A DNA stretch of 64,000 nucleotides, taken from NCBI RefSeq assembly GCF_014356525.2, contig NC_052517.1, forward strand, positions 4,127,493 through 4,191,492. Direction: 5' to 3'. This stretch comes from Nilaparvata lugens. Its lineage: Eukaryota > Arthropoda > Insecta > Hemiptera > Delphacidae. Below, one piece after another: positions 1 through 11,007 of this stretch (positions are counted from its first letter, which is position 1; every line of letters begins with the position of its first letter). The position numbers were made by a program, and so were the translations under genes. The notes beneath the pieces were generated by a model. The model saw only the letters and a program-made list of their open reading frames with translations. It searched no databases and was not told the DNA's origin.

Positions 1-82
1 GGAGAATTCCGTCGGAGGGAGGAGGAGGGGAACAACTCGGCATTCGGCCGAGGATCAAGCTTTGGATCAAATTGCTAAAGAG
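1..82 (+). CDS. LRRFIP2: LRRFIP homologue, first visible coding exon
   Basis: Reading from base 2 gives 27 codons, ENSVGGRRRGTTRHSAEDQ followed by ALDQIAKE, ending in phase 0 at a GAG|GTGAGA donor. The SAEDQALDQIAKE block is the conserved start of the LRRFIP family (Flightless-I-interacting proteins; vertebrate LRRFIP1 and LRRFIP2) and directly precedes the AEARLAAKR block encoded by the next exon at 45228. Base 1 is G, so an ATG with its first two bases just outside the window would make this the true N terminus (M-E-N-S); that is inference. Known family roles are binding the LRR domain of the actin regulator Flightless-I and, for vertebrate paralogues, modulating Wnt/Dishevelled and Toll/MyD88 signalling. 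Insects appear to have a single co-orthologue, so the LRRFIP1/2 distinction should not be pressed. Confidence 0.88.
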
Positions 83-876
83 GTGAGAGTTTTGGGAGAA
101 AATTGTCATAAATTTAGCAAATTTTTTACCAAAAATATAGTGAAAAACACAAATAGAAGTTGTCAAAACACTTTTAATTAACAATTATTAGTGGTTGATG
201 ATTTATATTTATGGAAGAATACCACAATATCATGCCTTAGAGAAAAGATAGCATAAGAAGATATCCCATGGTTTGTAGAATTCATTTAAAGTTTGCAAGT
301 TTTGTATCAAATTTTGGTGTTGTGTATCAAGTTGAGATGATACTGTATCATTTGTGGTAATATGCCATGGCATATAGGGCGTTTGTGTTGCAAATGTGAG
401 TGTTAACTGAAGCCGATAGTCCTAGTAGTTGTTTTTGGTGAAGCTATGTGACGCTGGTAGTCTCTCATACTGTGCCCTTCTCACACTCTCACACTCCCAA
501 CAACACACTAATCATAGACAGTAGTCGACAGTAATCGGCTTGAGTTAACTAAAAATCTGCTTGAAATTCATAACATGAACAACCTATACCATGATATTAT
601 CTTCTTATGCTATTGTTTCTCTATTAACATGCTCAACTCAATTATGATGTCACAAATTTTGTCATGGTCTCAGGAGTTGATCCCAGAGCCGATTTAGCCC
701 TTTCACAGTCATGTGTCCTTATCAAAGTCGTTAGTATCAAAGTGAGAATATAGCATTAGAAGACATCCCATGGCATAGTCCGCTAATGGTCCAAATTTCA
801 AGCCGATTTTTTGTTGACTTTAGCTGACTACTGTCGACTACTGTCTATCATTAGTGTGTTGTTGGGAGTGTAAGGC

Positions 877-1137
877 CATAGAGAAACAATAGCATAAATA
901 GATTTCCCATGGTATTGGGCGTTTATGTCGCAACTTTTACTGTTATCTCAAGCCGATTACTGTTGATTATTGTCGATTTTTACTGTTTTGTTGGGGTGAG
1001 ATTGTATGAACGGCACAATATGAGAGACTATCAACGTCACACAGCTTTATGGGAAAGAACTACATGGACTATCGGTTTGAGATAATAGTAAAAGTTGCGA
1101 CATATACGCCCTATACTTGTTCTATTGTTTCTCTATG
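877..1137. mobile_element. Terminal-inverted-repeat MITE, CATAGAGAAACAATAGCATA family
   Basis: The left arm reads CATAGAGAAACAATAGCATA, then a CCCATGG motif, GGGCGTTTATGTCGCAACTT and ACTGTTATCTCAAGCCGAT. The right arm is its reverse complement, ending in TTGTTTCTCTATG. Arms are about 80 bp around a core containing AACGGCACAATATGAGAGAC. Related copies lie at 15163-15424 and 56003-56263. There is no ORF, so it is non-autonomous. Confidence 0.8.
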
Positions 1138-1152
1138 GTAAGGCTCAACTGA

Positions 1153-1317
1153 CACTTAGGCGACTGAGGTGGAGAAGAGACTGGACTCTAGTGGAGAGCA
1201 TGTGTTTCCAAATGGTGACACTCAGACCAGTCGATTCTAGTCTCCGCGAAGTCACCATTGGGAAACACATGCTCTCCACTAGAGTCCAGTCTCTTCTCCA
1301 CCTGAGTCGCCTAAGTG
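1153..1317. mobile_element. Foldback MITE with about 65 bp arms
   Basis: CACTTAGGCGACTGAGGTGG at the left pairs with CCACCTGAGTCGCCTAAGTG at the right. The arms stay almost perfectly complementary through AGAAGAGACTGGACTCTAGT and GGAGAGCATGTGTTTCC. It lies inside the repeat mosaic and so is a later insertion. The short ORFs across it on both strands are consequences of the palindrome. Confidence 0.8.
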
Positions 1318-2019
1318 TGAGTGGAAGCCAAGAGTGTAAGAAGGGCACATTATGAGAGACTACCAGCGTCACATAGCTTCACGAAAAACAACTACTAGGA
1401 CTATCGGCTTCAGTTAACACTCACATTTGCAACATAGACACACCCTATACACTGTCTATTATTAGTGTGTGGTTGGGAGTGTAAGAAGGGCACAGTATGA
1501 GAGACTACCAGCGTCACATAGCTTCACCAAAAACACTACTAGGACTATCGGCTTCAGTTAACAGTCACATTTGCAACATAGACACCCTATACACTGTCTA
1601 TTATTAGTGTGTTGTTGGGAGTGTAAGAGTGTAAGAAGGGCACAGTATGAGAGACTACCAGCGTCACATAGCTTCACCAAAAACAACTACTAGGACTATC
1701 GGCTTCAGTTAACACTCACATTTGTAACATAACGGTCCTTATGGCATATCACCATAAATGGTACAGTATCAACACACATGATACAGTATCAACACAATAT
1801 GATACAGTATCATATCAACTTCAGTTACTCATATCTATCAGTACTCAATAAAGTACTCAATCAATCAATCAGTCTGAGTTAATATAGAAAGTTGGAACAT
1901 AAACGCCTTATACCATGGCATATCTTCTTGTGGTATCCTTTCTCTCTTATACTACTGTGCTTCCTTGAATATTCTGTTTACAATAATATACAAAACGTGT
2001 TTATTGTTTTTTGTGAATA

Positions 2020-2090
2020 ACATTTGTTTTTTCTTCTAATTTCAGGTGAGTGAATAATTTTCTACGTTACAAATTATTTGGAAATTGGTG
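2020..2090 (+). promoter_or_regulatory. Candidate recursive (ratchet) splice site RP1
   Basis: A pyrimidine-rich stretch ending TTCTTCTAATTTCAG is followed immediately by GTGAGTGA, so a complete 3' splice site abuts a complete 5' splice site at 2045|2046. This is the juxtaposed acceptor/donor layout of ratchet points in very long insect introns. A second donor, ATTG|GTGAGT, follows 42 bases later at 2088, which would define an optional recursive-splice exon (2046-2087). The whole arrangement is echoed at 14175. The signal is visible in sequence; use is inferred. Confidence 0.55.
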
Positions 2091-2131
2091 AGTAGAGTTT
2101 TAGATAGATAAAACTTGTTTCTATATTGGCA

Positions 2132-2821
2132 CTAGCCGTCAGGCTCGCTTCGCTCGCCATATCCGTCTAGCCAGGGGGCTCCGCCCCCTGGACCCCCGAC
2201 TGGATCGACCAAGCATGAAATCAGCAGGCTCGCTTCGCTCGCCTGCATTTTTCATTTGAGCATTTTTATATGTTAAGACAATCCAGTCGGGGGCCAGACT
2301 CAACGTCTGGCTAAACGGATATGGCGAGCGAAGCAAGCCTGACGGCTAGTAATATAATATTCCCAGGATTGAAGTAGCAGTGCCCAATCAATTTTTCCGC
2401 GATAAATGCATTCAAATCTTCAACTTGGTGCCAACCTAACAAAGTCAACTCAACTTAATGCCAACCTGACAAAATTATTAATTTAGTTGCCAGTTAACAA
2501 CTGTTTCGAAGAGGTACTCTCTCTAGATTATAGTTATATAGTAACATATGATATGGAAATTTCAATTATAATTAAGAGATTGGGAGAAGAAGAAAATACA
2601 TGCTAAAAGACGAACTTTAAACCCTTAAAAACAACCCTTAGAGTTAAAATATTGCCAAAAGATTTCTTAGTGCGCCTCTAAAGGGCCAACTGAATATACC
2701 TACCAAATTTGAACGTTTTTGGTCCGGTAGATTTTTAGTGCTGCGAGTGAGTGAGTGAGTGAGTCAGTCAGTCAGTCTGTCAGTCAGTGAGTGAGTGCCA
2801 TTTCGCTTTTATATATATAGA
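2132..2821 (-). mobile_element. Non-autonomous Helitron (TCTATATATATAAAAGCG family)
   Basis: On the minus strand the element starts TCTATATATATAAAAGCGAA at 2821, continues through GTCA/GTGA tetranucleotide runs, and ends with the hairpin-forming GCGAGCCTGACGGCTAG at 2132. The flanks are A and T, as expected for Helitron insertion between A and T with no target duplication. A second inverted copy of the 3' terminus lies at about 2320-2348, making the 3' 215 bp a large hairpin. No Rep/helicase ORF is present. Other copies are at 7970-9023, 43188-43845 and 51373-51989. Confidence 0.85.
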
Positions 2822-2902
2822 TTATTAGAAAGTTTTCGTTGCCCCATCTATTTCAATATAACTTTATATATAAATTTGAAGTATTGTGCTCACTATAACC
2901 TC

Positions 2903-3266
2903 ACTAGTAGTTCTGTGAACAGTAGACCTCGCGCTCAGTTAGCTACATTGACCTGTTGTTATGTTTTCTCAAAAATTGATAAATAATTTATCAATTTAAA
3001 ATGTCTAGAAAAAATCCTGAATAAACATAGAGCTTTCTGTCCTTTCGTAATGTGACGTGTCGTCCCGGAATGTGAGTGTGAGCGCTGTTATCAGGTCTGG
3101 CTGCAACTGTCTACAACGTTGATGGAAGGATACATTTTCAAGATGTTCGATGTTTTTGAACGGGTAGTATTATAGTCCACTAAACAGCTGATTTATGATG
3201 AATAATTCTATAGTCTGATTTTTACTCCAATATTGGCGTATGAAGGAGGCTCTTTTTTCCTTTTAT
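2903..3266 (+). repeat. ACTAGTAGTTCTGTGAACAG dispersed repeat, variant 2
   Basis: It begins ACTAGTAGTTCTGTGAACAG then TAGACCTCGCGCTCAG. It diverges internally from the main variant (CTGTCCTTTCGTAATGTGACG, then GTCCCGGAATGTGAG) and rejoins it at CAGCTGATTTATGATGAATA. The same variant reappears at 63732-63927, where it is broken by another insertion. Class is not recognised. Confidence 0.65.
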
Positions 3267-3676
3267 ACTAGTAGTTCTGTCAACAGTAGACCTCACGCAG
3301 TATTCTCATCCAAAGTACCTGATTGAAACTATACACCTTATGGAAATACAGCAATAGACTGGCTTCTCCACACATCTGTGTAATCACTTGTCAGCTGATT
3401 TATGATGAATCATTCTATAGTCTGATTATTACTCCGATATTGGCGTATGAAGGAGGCTCCTTTTTCCTTCTATATTATCCTTGAAATGCAAAATTTTCAA
3501 AAACATTGTATATACGTCGACGCGTAATTTAAAATGGAACATACCTGTCAAATTTCATGAAAATCTATTACCGCGTTTCGTCGTAAATGCGCAACATATA
3601 AACATTCAAACATTTAAACATTAAGAGAAATGCCAAACCGTCGACTTGAATCTTAGACCTCACTTCACTCGGTCAA
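3267..3676 (+). repeat. ACTAGTAGTTCTGTGAACAG dispersed repeat, variant 1
   Basis: This is a 400 bp unit from ACTAGTAGTTCTGT to CACTTCGCTCGGTCAA (here CACTTCACTCGGTCAA), containing TATATACGTCGACGCG and ATTACCGCGTTTCG. Other copies: 11838-12131 (minus, partial), 19031-19429, 24106-24512 (minus) and 40374-40766. Sharp common ends argue for a mobile, non-autonomous element; the superfamily is not recognised. Confidence 0.75.
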
Positions 3677-4082
3677 TTAACAAATTTAAAAAATATGTCC
3701 GAAGTGAAAAGTGTAAATTTAAAGTATTGTGCTCACTATAACCTTAGAGTCCGGTTTCCCATTAGGGAACTTTGGACTATATACGGCGAGGTGGAACTAC
3801 CCTTGGGTCTCCCCACCATTCAAAGCCATATGCTGATAATAATTCCAATAGAACTGTTCAATCTATCACATTATTAAATGAATAACCCTGTCTTCAACTA
3901 ATCATATTGAAAATCTATGAATCATTTCATGATCATGGGTTTTTAGTCTCTGTTGAATAAATAAATATTCTAAATTTGTGTCTGATGGATATAGTAAGAT
4001 GACAAGTGGTGCAATTATATACATTTCGTTGCCTTGGTCCCTGTTTTAATTAATTTATCATTTCTACAGGGAGGGAAATTCA
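3677..4082. other. Unassigned intronic sequence
   Basis: A short stretch (about 3709-3745, TTTAAAGTATTGTGCTCACT) repeats 2873-2903. Nothing else is recognisable; the reading frames are short and without family resemblance. Confidence 0.5.
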
Positions 4083-4476
4083 TGTTATAAAGCCAGCACC
4101 TGATTAGCATTTGTGTTGCTATCCTTCTCTGGCATTAGACAAAGCAGATAGCTCTATCCTTTTCCAACACCTCACTGTCGCCAAATTGTTTTGAGACTAT
4201 GTAGAAATGTAATGAACAAGAGTACTTTATCTCAATTTTGAATATTCATTGCTAAATCATGTGAGGATATATTTTCTTGACTGATTAAATATAATTGAGA
4301 TAGAAAATGATGATGATTTATTAACAAGAATCATTAATTGATATTAGATCAGATATAGGGGGATGACTTGAATCACAGTTATCTACTATAGAGGGCGGTG
4401 GTAACAGAGAATCGGCAACCCTGTAGTCTTATCATTTCCACTTGCTTCTTAACGTGGATCTCACTACACTATAGAT
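4083..4476 (-). mobile_element. Divergent long TGAGGTCC-type MITE
   Basis: In reverse orientation it carries the family words GTTGCTATCCTT, ACAAAGCAGATAGCTCTATC, TATAATTGAGATAG, CAGAGAATCGGCAACCCTG and a degraded AACGTGGATCTCACTA end. It is an old, mutated copy. Confidence 0.6.
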
Positions 4477-4524
4477 CCTTTTATCTCCCATCATTATTTT
4501 TTTGTCTCGTAGATTATTGTGTGT

Positions 4525-4975
4525 GGTAAGTGAGCCCACCTTATGGCAGTGAAGAAAGATAGGTGAACAGCGTTACCGATTCTCTGCCTTCCAACTGCCT
4601 TCTATTGAATATAGCTGATACCGGTATATCCCATAAAATATTAACTGTCCATTTTTGTTTAAAATCATCAATTAAATTTTATTCTTCAAGCATGTAGCCT
4701 ATATTACTTAAAGATCTAATTAATTTTTCGTAATTGAGAATAAATATTTGGTCAATTAGTTATATTTCTACATTGTTCAAAAACGATCTGACAACGTTGC
4801 AGAGCTAGAAAAGGGTGCCGCTATCTGCTTTGTGGAATGATGGACAAGCAAGGTCTATAAATACCTATTTATAGGTAAGAAATAGGTAAATACCTATTTA
4901 TAGACCTTGTGGACAAGGATAGCAACACCATTGCTAATCAAATACTGCCATTGTAACGTGGACCTCACTATAGGC
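4525..4975 (+). mobile_element. Long TGAGGTCC-type MITE carrying a 61 bp insertion
   Basis: It matches the long family from a degraded left end through ATGGCAGTGAAGAAAGATAG, TTCTCTGCCTTCCAACTGCC, CGATCTGACAACGTTGCAGA and the right end AACGTGGACCTCACTATA. The run is interrupted at 4849-4909 by a tiny palindromic element. Confidence 0.7.
4849..4909. mobile_element. 61 bp hAT-like micro-MITE with 8 bp target duplication
   Basis: Ends are CAAGGTCTATAAATACC and the reverse complement GGTATTTATAGACCTTG-type sequence (TACCTATTTATAGACCTTG). The element is flanked by identical 8-mers TGGACAAG at 4841-4848 and 4910-4917. Uninterrupted copies of the host MITE read GACAAGGATAGC at this point, so the empty site is known. 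An 8 bp duplication and CARGG-type ends are hAT hallmarks. Confidence 0.75.
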
Positions 4976-4976
4976 G

Positions 4977-5350
4977 GAACCCCTTAATGGACGATTATCA
5001 AATTTGTCCTCTATTCCCTACCTATGTCTCGCATTCTCCACTCTGTGGCTTCTATAGTAATGCAAAACACCTGTGTAAACATAACCTTCAAATTTTGTCG
5101 ACTCTGTTGTCTGAATTGGTATTATTTGTATGACAATTTGTTACTATAAAGTTTGTATTCTGTAAAGTAGTTCAGTCTCGTATGTTATGGGAAATATGTG
5201 TCAGAGGATATTTGAGTCAAACAAGAAATCTGAATCTGTAAGTTGTAATTTTGTTGAATTTTAAAATATTTTTGAAAAAACCAAAATATATAAAAATTGA
5301 AAGTTAGGGTTCCTATAGACTTTGTGTATTATTCATTTCTAATATATTTC
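4977..5350. other. Unassigned AT-rich spacer
   Basis: No family repeat, ORF of interest or RNA gene is recognised between two MITE copies. Confidence 0.4.
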
Positions 5351-5570
5351 TATAGCGCGGTCCACGTTTTGATGACAGTGGATAAAGATAGAAGAATAGC
5401 GATGCCGATTCTCTGCATTAATTAATCATATTTCTACACTCTCAAAAACATAATTGGCACCGTTGTGGACCTAGAAAAGGATAGTACCACCGGATTTGTC
5501 GAATGATAGACAAGGATAGCAAAACCAAAGTTGATCAAATACTGTCATTATAACGTGGACCTCACTATAT
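5351..5570 (+). mobile_element. Short TGAGGTCC-type MITE (family A)
   Basis: This is a 220 bp copy with the family A core AAAGATAGAAGAATAGCGAT, ACACTCTCAAAAACATAATT, GGATAGTACCACCGG and right end AACGTGGACCTCACTATA. The left end is mutated (TATAGCGCGGTCCACG). Other full copies: 5970-6188 (minus), 9172-9390, 21690-21898, 24512-24731 (minus), 32666-32885 and 52975-53478 (minus, interrupted). Confidence 0.8.
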
Positions 5571-5930
5571 AGCGCGGTGAACGCTATGATGGTAGTGGAG
5601 AAAGATAGAGAACAAGGTTGTAGATTCTCTGCCTTGCCACTGCCTTATGTAGAGGATAGCTGATGCCGGTATATCTGATGTAATATAAACTGTTCATTCT
5701 TGTTTAAAATGATCAATTATATTTTTGTATTTGTCAGAAAAATGATCAAATAATAAATTTTCAAAATTCAATATTTTGTTGATTAATTATATTTCTACAT
5801 TTTTGAAAAAAGGTCTGGCTTCGCTGTGGAGCTAGAACAGGATAGCGCTATCTGCTTTGTCGAATGATAGACAAGGATAGCAACACTAATGTCAATCAAA
5901 TACTGTCATTATAACGTGGACTCCACTATA
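5568..5930 (+). mobile_element. Long TGAGGTCC-type MITE (family B)
   Basis: It abuts the preceding family A copy. The family B core is GATAGCTGATGCCGGTATAT, GTTCATTCTTGTTTAAAAT, GGATAGCGCTATCTGC and GACAAGGATAGCAACAC. Ends are shared with family A, so A and B are deletion or recombination derivatives of one transposon; neither has an ORF. Confidence 0.8.
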
Positions 5931-5969
5931 ACTCAGATATACCCAAATTTTCAATCAAGGGTTATATTC

Positions 5970-6391
5970 TATAGTGAGGTCCACGTTATAATGACAGTAT
6001 TTGATCAATTTTGGTTTTGCTATCCTTGTCTATAATTCCACAAAGCCGGTGGTACTATCCTTTTCTAGGTCCACAACGGTGCCAATTATGTTTTTGACAG
6101 TGTAGAAATATGAATAATTAATGCAGAGAATCGGCATCGCTATTCTTCTATCTTTATCCACTGACATTATAACGTGGACCTCACTATAGATATTGAAGGC
6201 CTGACAACCAGTGTCATACAGTCTCTGTCTTTATTTTGTTGTCGAATAAAATATAATTGACTATTTTAAACAAAAATGAATAGTTGATATTACACGAGAT
6301 ATACCTGTATCAGCTATTCTCTAGGCTACAGGCAGTGGCAAGGCAGAGAATCGGCAACGCTGTTTATCACTGCCATTATTACGTGGACCTC
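5970..6391 (-). mobile_element. Short MITE (5970-6188) plus truncated long MITE
   Basis: 5970-6188 is a complete inverted family A copy (TATAGTGAGGTCCACGTTAT ... AACGTGGACCTCACTATA). 6195-6391 is the inner half and right end of an inverted family B copy (TATACCTGTATCAGCTATTC, CAGAGAATCGGCAACGCTG). Together with 4083-5930 this forms a 2.3 kb cluster of one family. Confidence 0.75.
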
Positions 6392-6483
6392 ACTAAGGAT
6401 TATTGAGAATGGGTTGAGGAGAATTTAGTTGAAAGTTAGGTTAGGGGCTAGATTTTGGGGGTTAAACAATAACCTGTAAATTA

Positions 6484-7920
6484 TATTAAGCGAGCAATTT
6501 CTGTATATCTGTTTATATTTTTACTTTCCTTGCCCTATTACCATAGGTAAGGAAAGTATTGCTTTCCAAAAAAATTAAGGTACCCTAATTTCAAGTTTTT
6601 TATACGATTCAAGGTCCCCTGAGTAAAAAAATCCTGAGTAAAAAACATGATTTTTGGGTATTGGTCTGTATGTGTGTGTATGTGTGTATGTCTGTGAACA
6701 CGATAACTCCATTCCTAATCAATCGATTGACTTGAAATTTTAAACTTAAGGTCCTTATACCATGAGGATCTGACAATAAGAAATTCAATAAAATTCAATT
6801 CAAAATGGCGGATAATTACTGAAAACCATGTTTTTCACGGTTTTCTCGAAAACAGCTCCAACGATTTTCTTCAAATTCATACCATGGATAGCTATTCATA
6901 AGCCCTATCAACTGACATGAGTCTCATTTCTGGGAAAATTGCAGGAGTTCCATAATATTCTTGAGAAAAATGGCGGATAATTACAAAAAACCATGTTTTT
7001 CACGATTTTCTCAAAAATGACTTGACCGATTTTTTTCAAATTCATACCCTGTATAGTTATTTATCAGCTCTATCAACTGGCATTAGTCTCCTTTTTGGGA
7101 AACTAATGGGGGGTCCACTCCATCCTTGAGAAATGGACTTTGTAACCTCCTTCTTGTGCATGAGGTAGGTAGGTAGAGCAGTTCATAAAAATAAAACATA
7201 GTCGAGATATTTCTCTGTAGAACAGCTGTTTTAACGACTTTAAAAAAATGACGGCTAGAAAAAAAAATCATCGAATTTCACAATTCACACAAAGGAAAAT
7301 GTACGGTACTCTGAAAACAATTATATACGAACATATACAGAAGTCTGATCGTAGTTTCAAATATGAGCAAGGAAAGTTGTGTGAGTGCGCCACACCAGAT
7401 TTTTATATCTGGTTATTTATGTTCAACGGATCTCGAAAACGACACTAAAGATTTTCACGAAATTTGGAACACAATAGGTTTATGATATAAAAATTCGATT
7501 GTACTAGGTCTCATCCTTGGGAATACTCGCTGAACGACATTAAAAAGGTGCGTACAGATTTACGCGCCGCGAACATGAGCAATTTACTTTTAATCAGCTG
7601 ATGCCAAGCTTTTTATATCTGCATGCGTTTCTGTAAAAATACAGATATAATCAGCTGTTTAAAAGTGAATTGCTCATGTTCGCGGCGCGTATATCTGTAC
7701 GCACATAAAGGATAATTCATCCTTGGCTGAAACAGCTGAGACTTTCGTCGTCTGTGGATAGTAAAATGTGAGCGAGTGATTCTGTGGAAAATCGAAATAT
7801 CGCATCCCCGAAATTCATATAAGATGACGTATAGCCAGCTGTGAAATATAAACACGATCATTTTAGAGAATTGTGTTCTGTTTATCAATAAATTAAAATA
7901 ACGAGCGAAGCTCGGTGCCC
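6484..7920 (+). mobile_element. CTTTCCTTGCCC-type dispersed element, longest copy
   Basis: The copy starts TTAAGCGAGCAATTTCTGT, continues ACTTTCCTTGCCCTATTACC, GGTAAGGAAAGTATTGC, TCTCGAAAACAGCTCCAACG, and ends AACGAGCGAAGCTCGGTGCC, CCGATATT. 26667-27494 is a 5' part and 14760-15160 an internal-deletion derivative (first ~37 bp joined to the last ~370 bp). No long ORF survives; superfamily not recognised. Confidence 0.7.
7548..7704. mobile_element. 157 bp MITE with ends GTGCGTACAGAT
   Basis: GTGCGTACAGATTTACGCGC at the left is the inverse of the right end GCGCGTATATCTGTACGCAC, with arms extending through CGCGAACATGAGCAATT and AATCAGCTG. The related repeat copy at 14930 lacks it (ACATTGAAAGGATAATTC against ACATTAAAAAG-element-ATAAAGGATAATTC), giving the empty site and a short A/T-rich target duplication. 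Confidence 0.75.
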
Positions 7921-7969
7921 CGATATTAACCTGACCTGTAATATTCAGAACTTTTTGACAATTTTAGAA

Positions 7970-9023
<1,054 letters not shown>

Positions 9024-9171
9024 TTATATATGAACTTAATCCACTTTATACTGTTTCTAAAAGCAACATGAACTTAACGAACTGAAATCTTGAGGTAGTG
9101 AAGTTATTATCTACCTGGACTGATTCTTGATCAACTGAAATCTTGGAGTTTTTGATCAAGGGTTGTCACTC

Positions 9172-9390
9172 TATAGTGAGGTCCACGTTATAATGGCAGT
9201 GGATAAAGATAGAAGAATAGCGATGCCGATTTTCTGCACTAATTAATTATATTTCTACACTGTCAAAAACATAATTGGCATCGTTTTGGACCTAGAAAAG
9301 GATAGTACCACCGACTTTGTCGAATGATAGACAAGGATAGCAAAACCAAAGTTGATCAAATACTGTCATTATAACGTGGACCTCACTCTA
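9172..9390 (+). mobile_element. Short TGAGGTCC-type MITE (family A)
   Basis: Complete copy with left end TATAGTGAGGTCCACGTTAT and right end AACGTGGACCTCACTCTA. Confidence 0.8.
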
Positions 9391-9489
9391 CACACTATTA
9401 CTTTGTCATAAAATTTTCATTTTCAACTATATCTCTTACGTCTTCAAATTCCAATCTTACTTTTTTCTTTGATGTAGATTTCGTCACAC

Positions 9490-9667
9490 ACTTTCTTCTT
9501 CTTCTTCTTCTTCTTCTTCTTCTTCTTCTTCTTCTTCTTCTTCTTCTTCTTCTTCTTCTGCTACGTTTACGCTCTCTTCACAGACAATTAAACTTACAAA
9601 GGTAGAAAGAAAAATAGATTTGTTAGAAGCAGGTGGTAGTAGACTAGAGAAAGAAACTTCAATGTCA

Positions 9668-9724
<57 letters not shown>

Positions 9725-10035
9725 CCAATTGCCTTTCCTCTATTGCATTTTCTTCTCTTTTTCTCTCTCTCTTCTCCTATTCATTTGCTTTCTTCGTTAT
9801 TTTCTTCTCTCTCTTCTTTGTTTTGTTCCTCATTCAAGGCTCTAGACGCGACCAAATTATTTTAACGATTTGATAAAATCTCTCACCTTCCGCTAATTGT
9901 TTGATTCACAAATTCATTCAAATAATTTGTTATCAAATAATTCTTGTTCTTCTTGATATCGAATTCTTCTTCTTCTTCTTCTTCTTCTTCATCTTCTTCA
10001 TTCTCATTTTCCTCGTTTTCTCCTTCCATTATTAT
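9490..10035 (+). repeat. (TTC)n, (CT)n and mixed pyrimidine tracts
   Basis: Includes a pure (TTC)n run at about 9496-9559, (CT)n at about 9670-9720 and further (TTC)n at 9965-10000. Mirror-symmetric polypyrimidine of this kind can form H-DNA. Confidence 0.9.
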
Positions 10036-10246
10036 CAACATTTATAGGAAATTTGATTTGTGGATTTCCTATGACAAAATAGGTTAAATAAAACTGGATA
10101 AACGATTAGATATTTTAATGTAGAAATGACAAAATCGAACTGAGAAAATATTAAATAAACTTGCATTAGTTTGTTGGTGCAAGTTGAAAACAGGTTGTTA
10201 ATCACAGGTGGAAAATATCAGATTATCTTATTTTTACAGATGGAAT

Positions 10247-10440
10247 TAAATAGAGAATGCATTGTATTCAAATGCTAATTAATATATAATTATTATTTAA
10301 CGAAAATCCTAAATTTTTGGATAGTAGTTCTCATCGAATTTCCATCTAGCTGTTAACCCTGTTGTCAATATTTGCAGTAGCAGAAGTCTTCGGGGTGAAT
10401 TACAGCATTTATTTAGGGTTTTCGTTAAATAATAATTATA
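10247..10440 (+). mobile_element. Fragment of the tRNA-SINE-related repeat
   Basis: GTTAACCCTGTTGTCAATAT, TTGCAGTAGCAGAAGTCTTC and TACAGCATTTATTTAGG match the inverse of the SINE at 16226-16559. The fragment is bordered by inverted TTAACGAAAATCCTAAAT / TTAGGGTTTTCGTTAA sequences. A related piece is at 31985-32108. Confidence 0.6.
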
Positions 10441-10907
10441 TCTTATTTTTCTTGATCATCTTCTTCTTTCTCCTTTTTTCTCTCCTCTTCATCGTCTTCT
10501 TCTCCTTGTTCTAAGCCACAGTATTTCAATTTTAATTAGTAATTATTTTATTTTATTTTTAAAAACAGCACATTATTTGAATCCAATCTCCCATTTAACT
10601 TAATTATTAGAAAATATATGTCATCAAAAATATTCGATCTGGCTATTGAGTTTTTGTGTCTCTTGCTTTCTCAACTGTATTTTAAGTTTCAATTTCATGT
10701 CTCTTCTTCCCATCTTTTTCTTCTTCTTCTTCTTCTTCTTCTTCTTCTTCTTCTTCTTCTCTTCTTCTTCTCCTTCTTCTTTATCTCTCCTCGTTCATTC
10801 TTATTCTACCTCATCTTTATTTTTCATCATTTCATCATCAACATTACCTTTTTAATCATCATGTTATTTTTCTTCCTCTTCTTCCTCTTTCTCTCCTCAT
10901 TTCCTCT
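10441..10907 (+). repeat. Pyrimidine-rich tract running into the assembly gap
   Basis: (CTT)n and CCT-rich sequence, densest at 10715-10907. Its right edge is the N gap, so its true length is unknown. Confidence 0.85.
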
Positions 10908-11007
10908 NNNNNNNNNNNNNNNNNNNNNNNNNNNNNNNNNNNNNNNNNNNNNNNNNNNNNNNNNNNNNNNNNNNNNNNNNNNNNNNNNNNNNNNNNNNNN
11001 NNNNNNN
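10908..11007. other. Assembly gap, exactly 100 N
   Basis: One hundred Ns, a conventional placeholder. It lies between a pyrimidine tract and a GA-rich minisatellite, which is where short-read assemblies collapse. Confidence 0.99.

Larger units (their letters stand above)
235..1935. repeat. Mosaic of CCCATGG-type and GATACTGTATC repeats
   Basis: The stretch is built from recurring modules: (i) ATAGCATAAGAAGATATCCC followed by ATGG and GATACTGTATCAT words (235-370 and 1740-1815); (ii) a terminal-inverted-repeat element at 877-1137; (iii) units of the 146-151 bp GTGTAAGAAGGGCACAG repeat (about 1332-1737, with an inverted copy around 400-540); and (iv) a foldback MITE at 1153-1317. The same modules recur at 46.4-48.0 kb, 55.9-56.4 kb and 61.5-63.5 kb. 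A tail-like AATAAAGTACTCAATCAATC sits near 1850. No coding potential is seen. Confidence 0.75.

Noticed and set aside
7083..7448. Overlapping 62- and 66-codon frames
   Set aside because: Inside the CTTTCCTTGCCC-type element, with no similarity to a known transposition protein.
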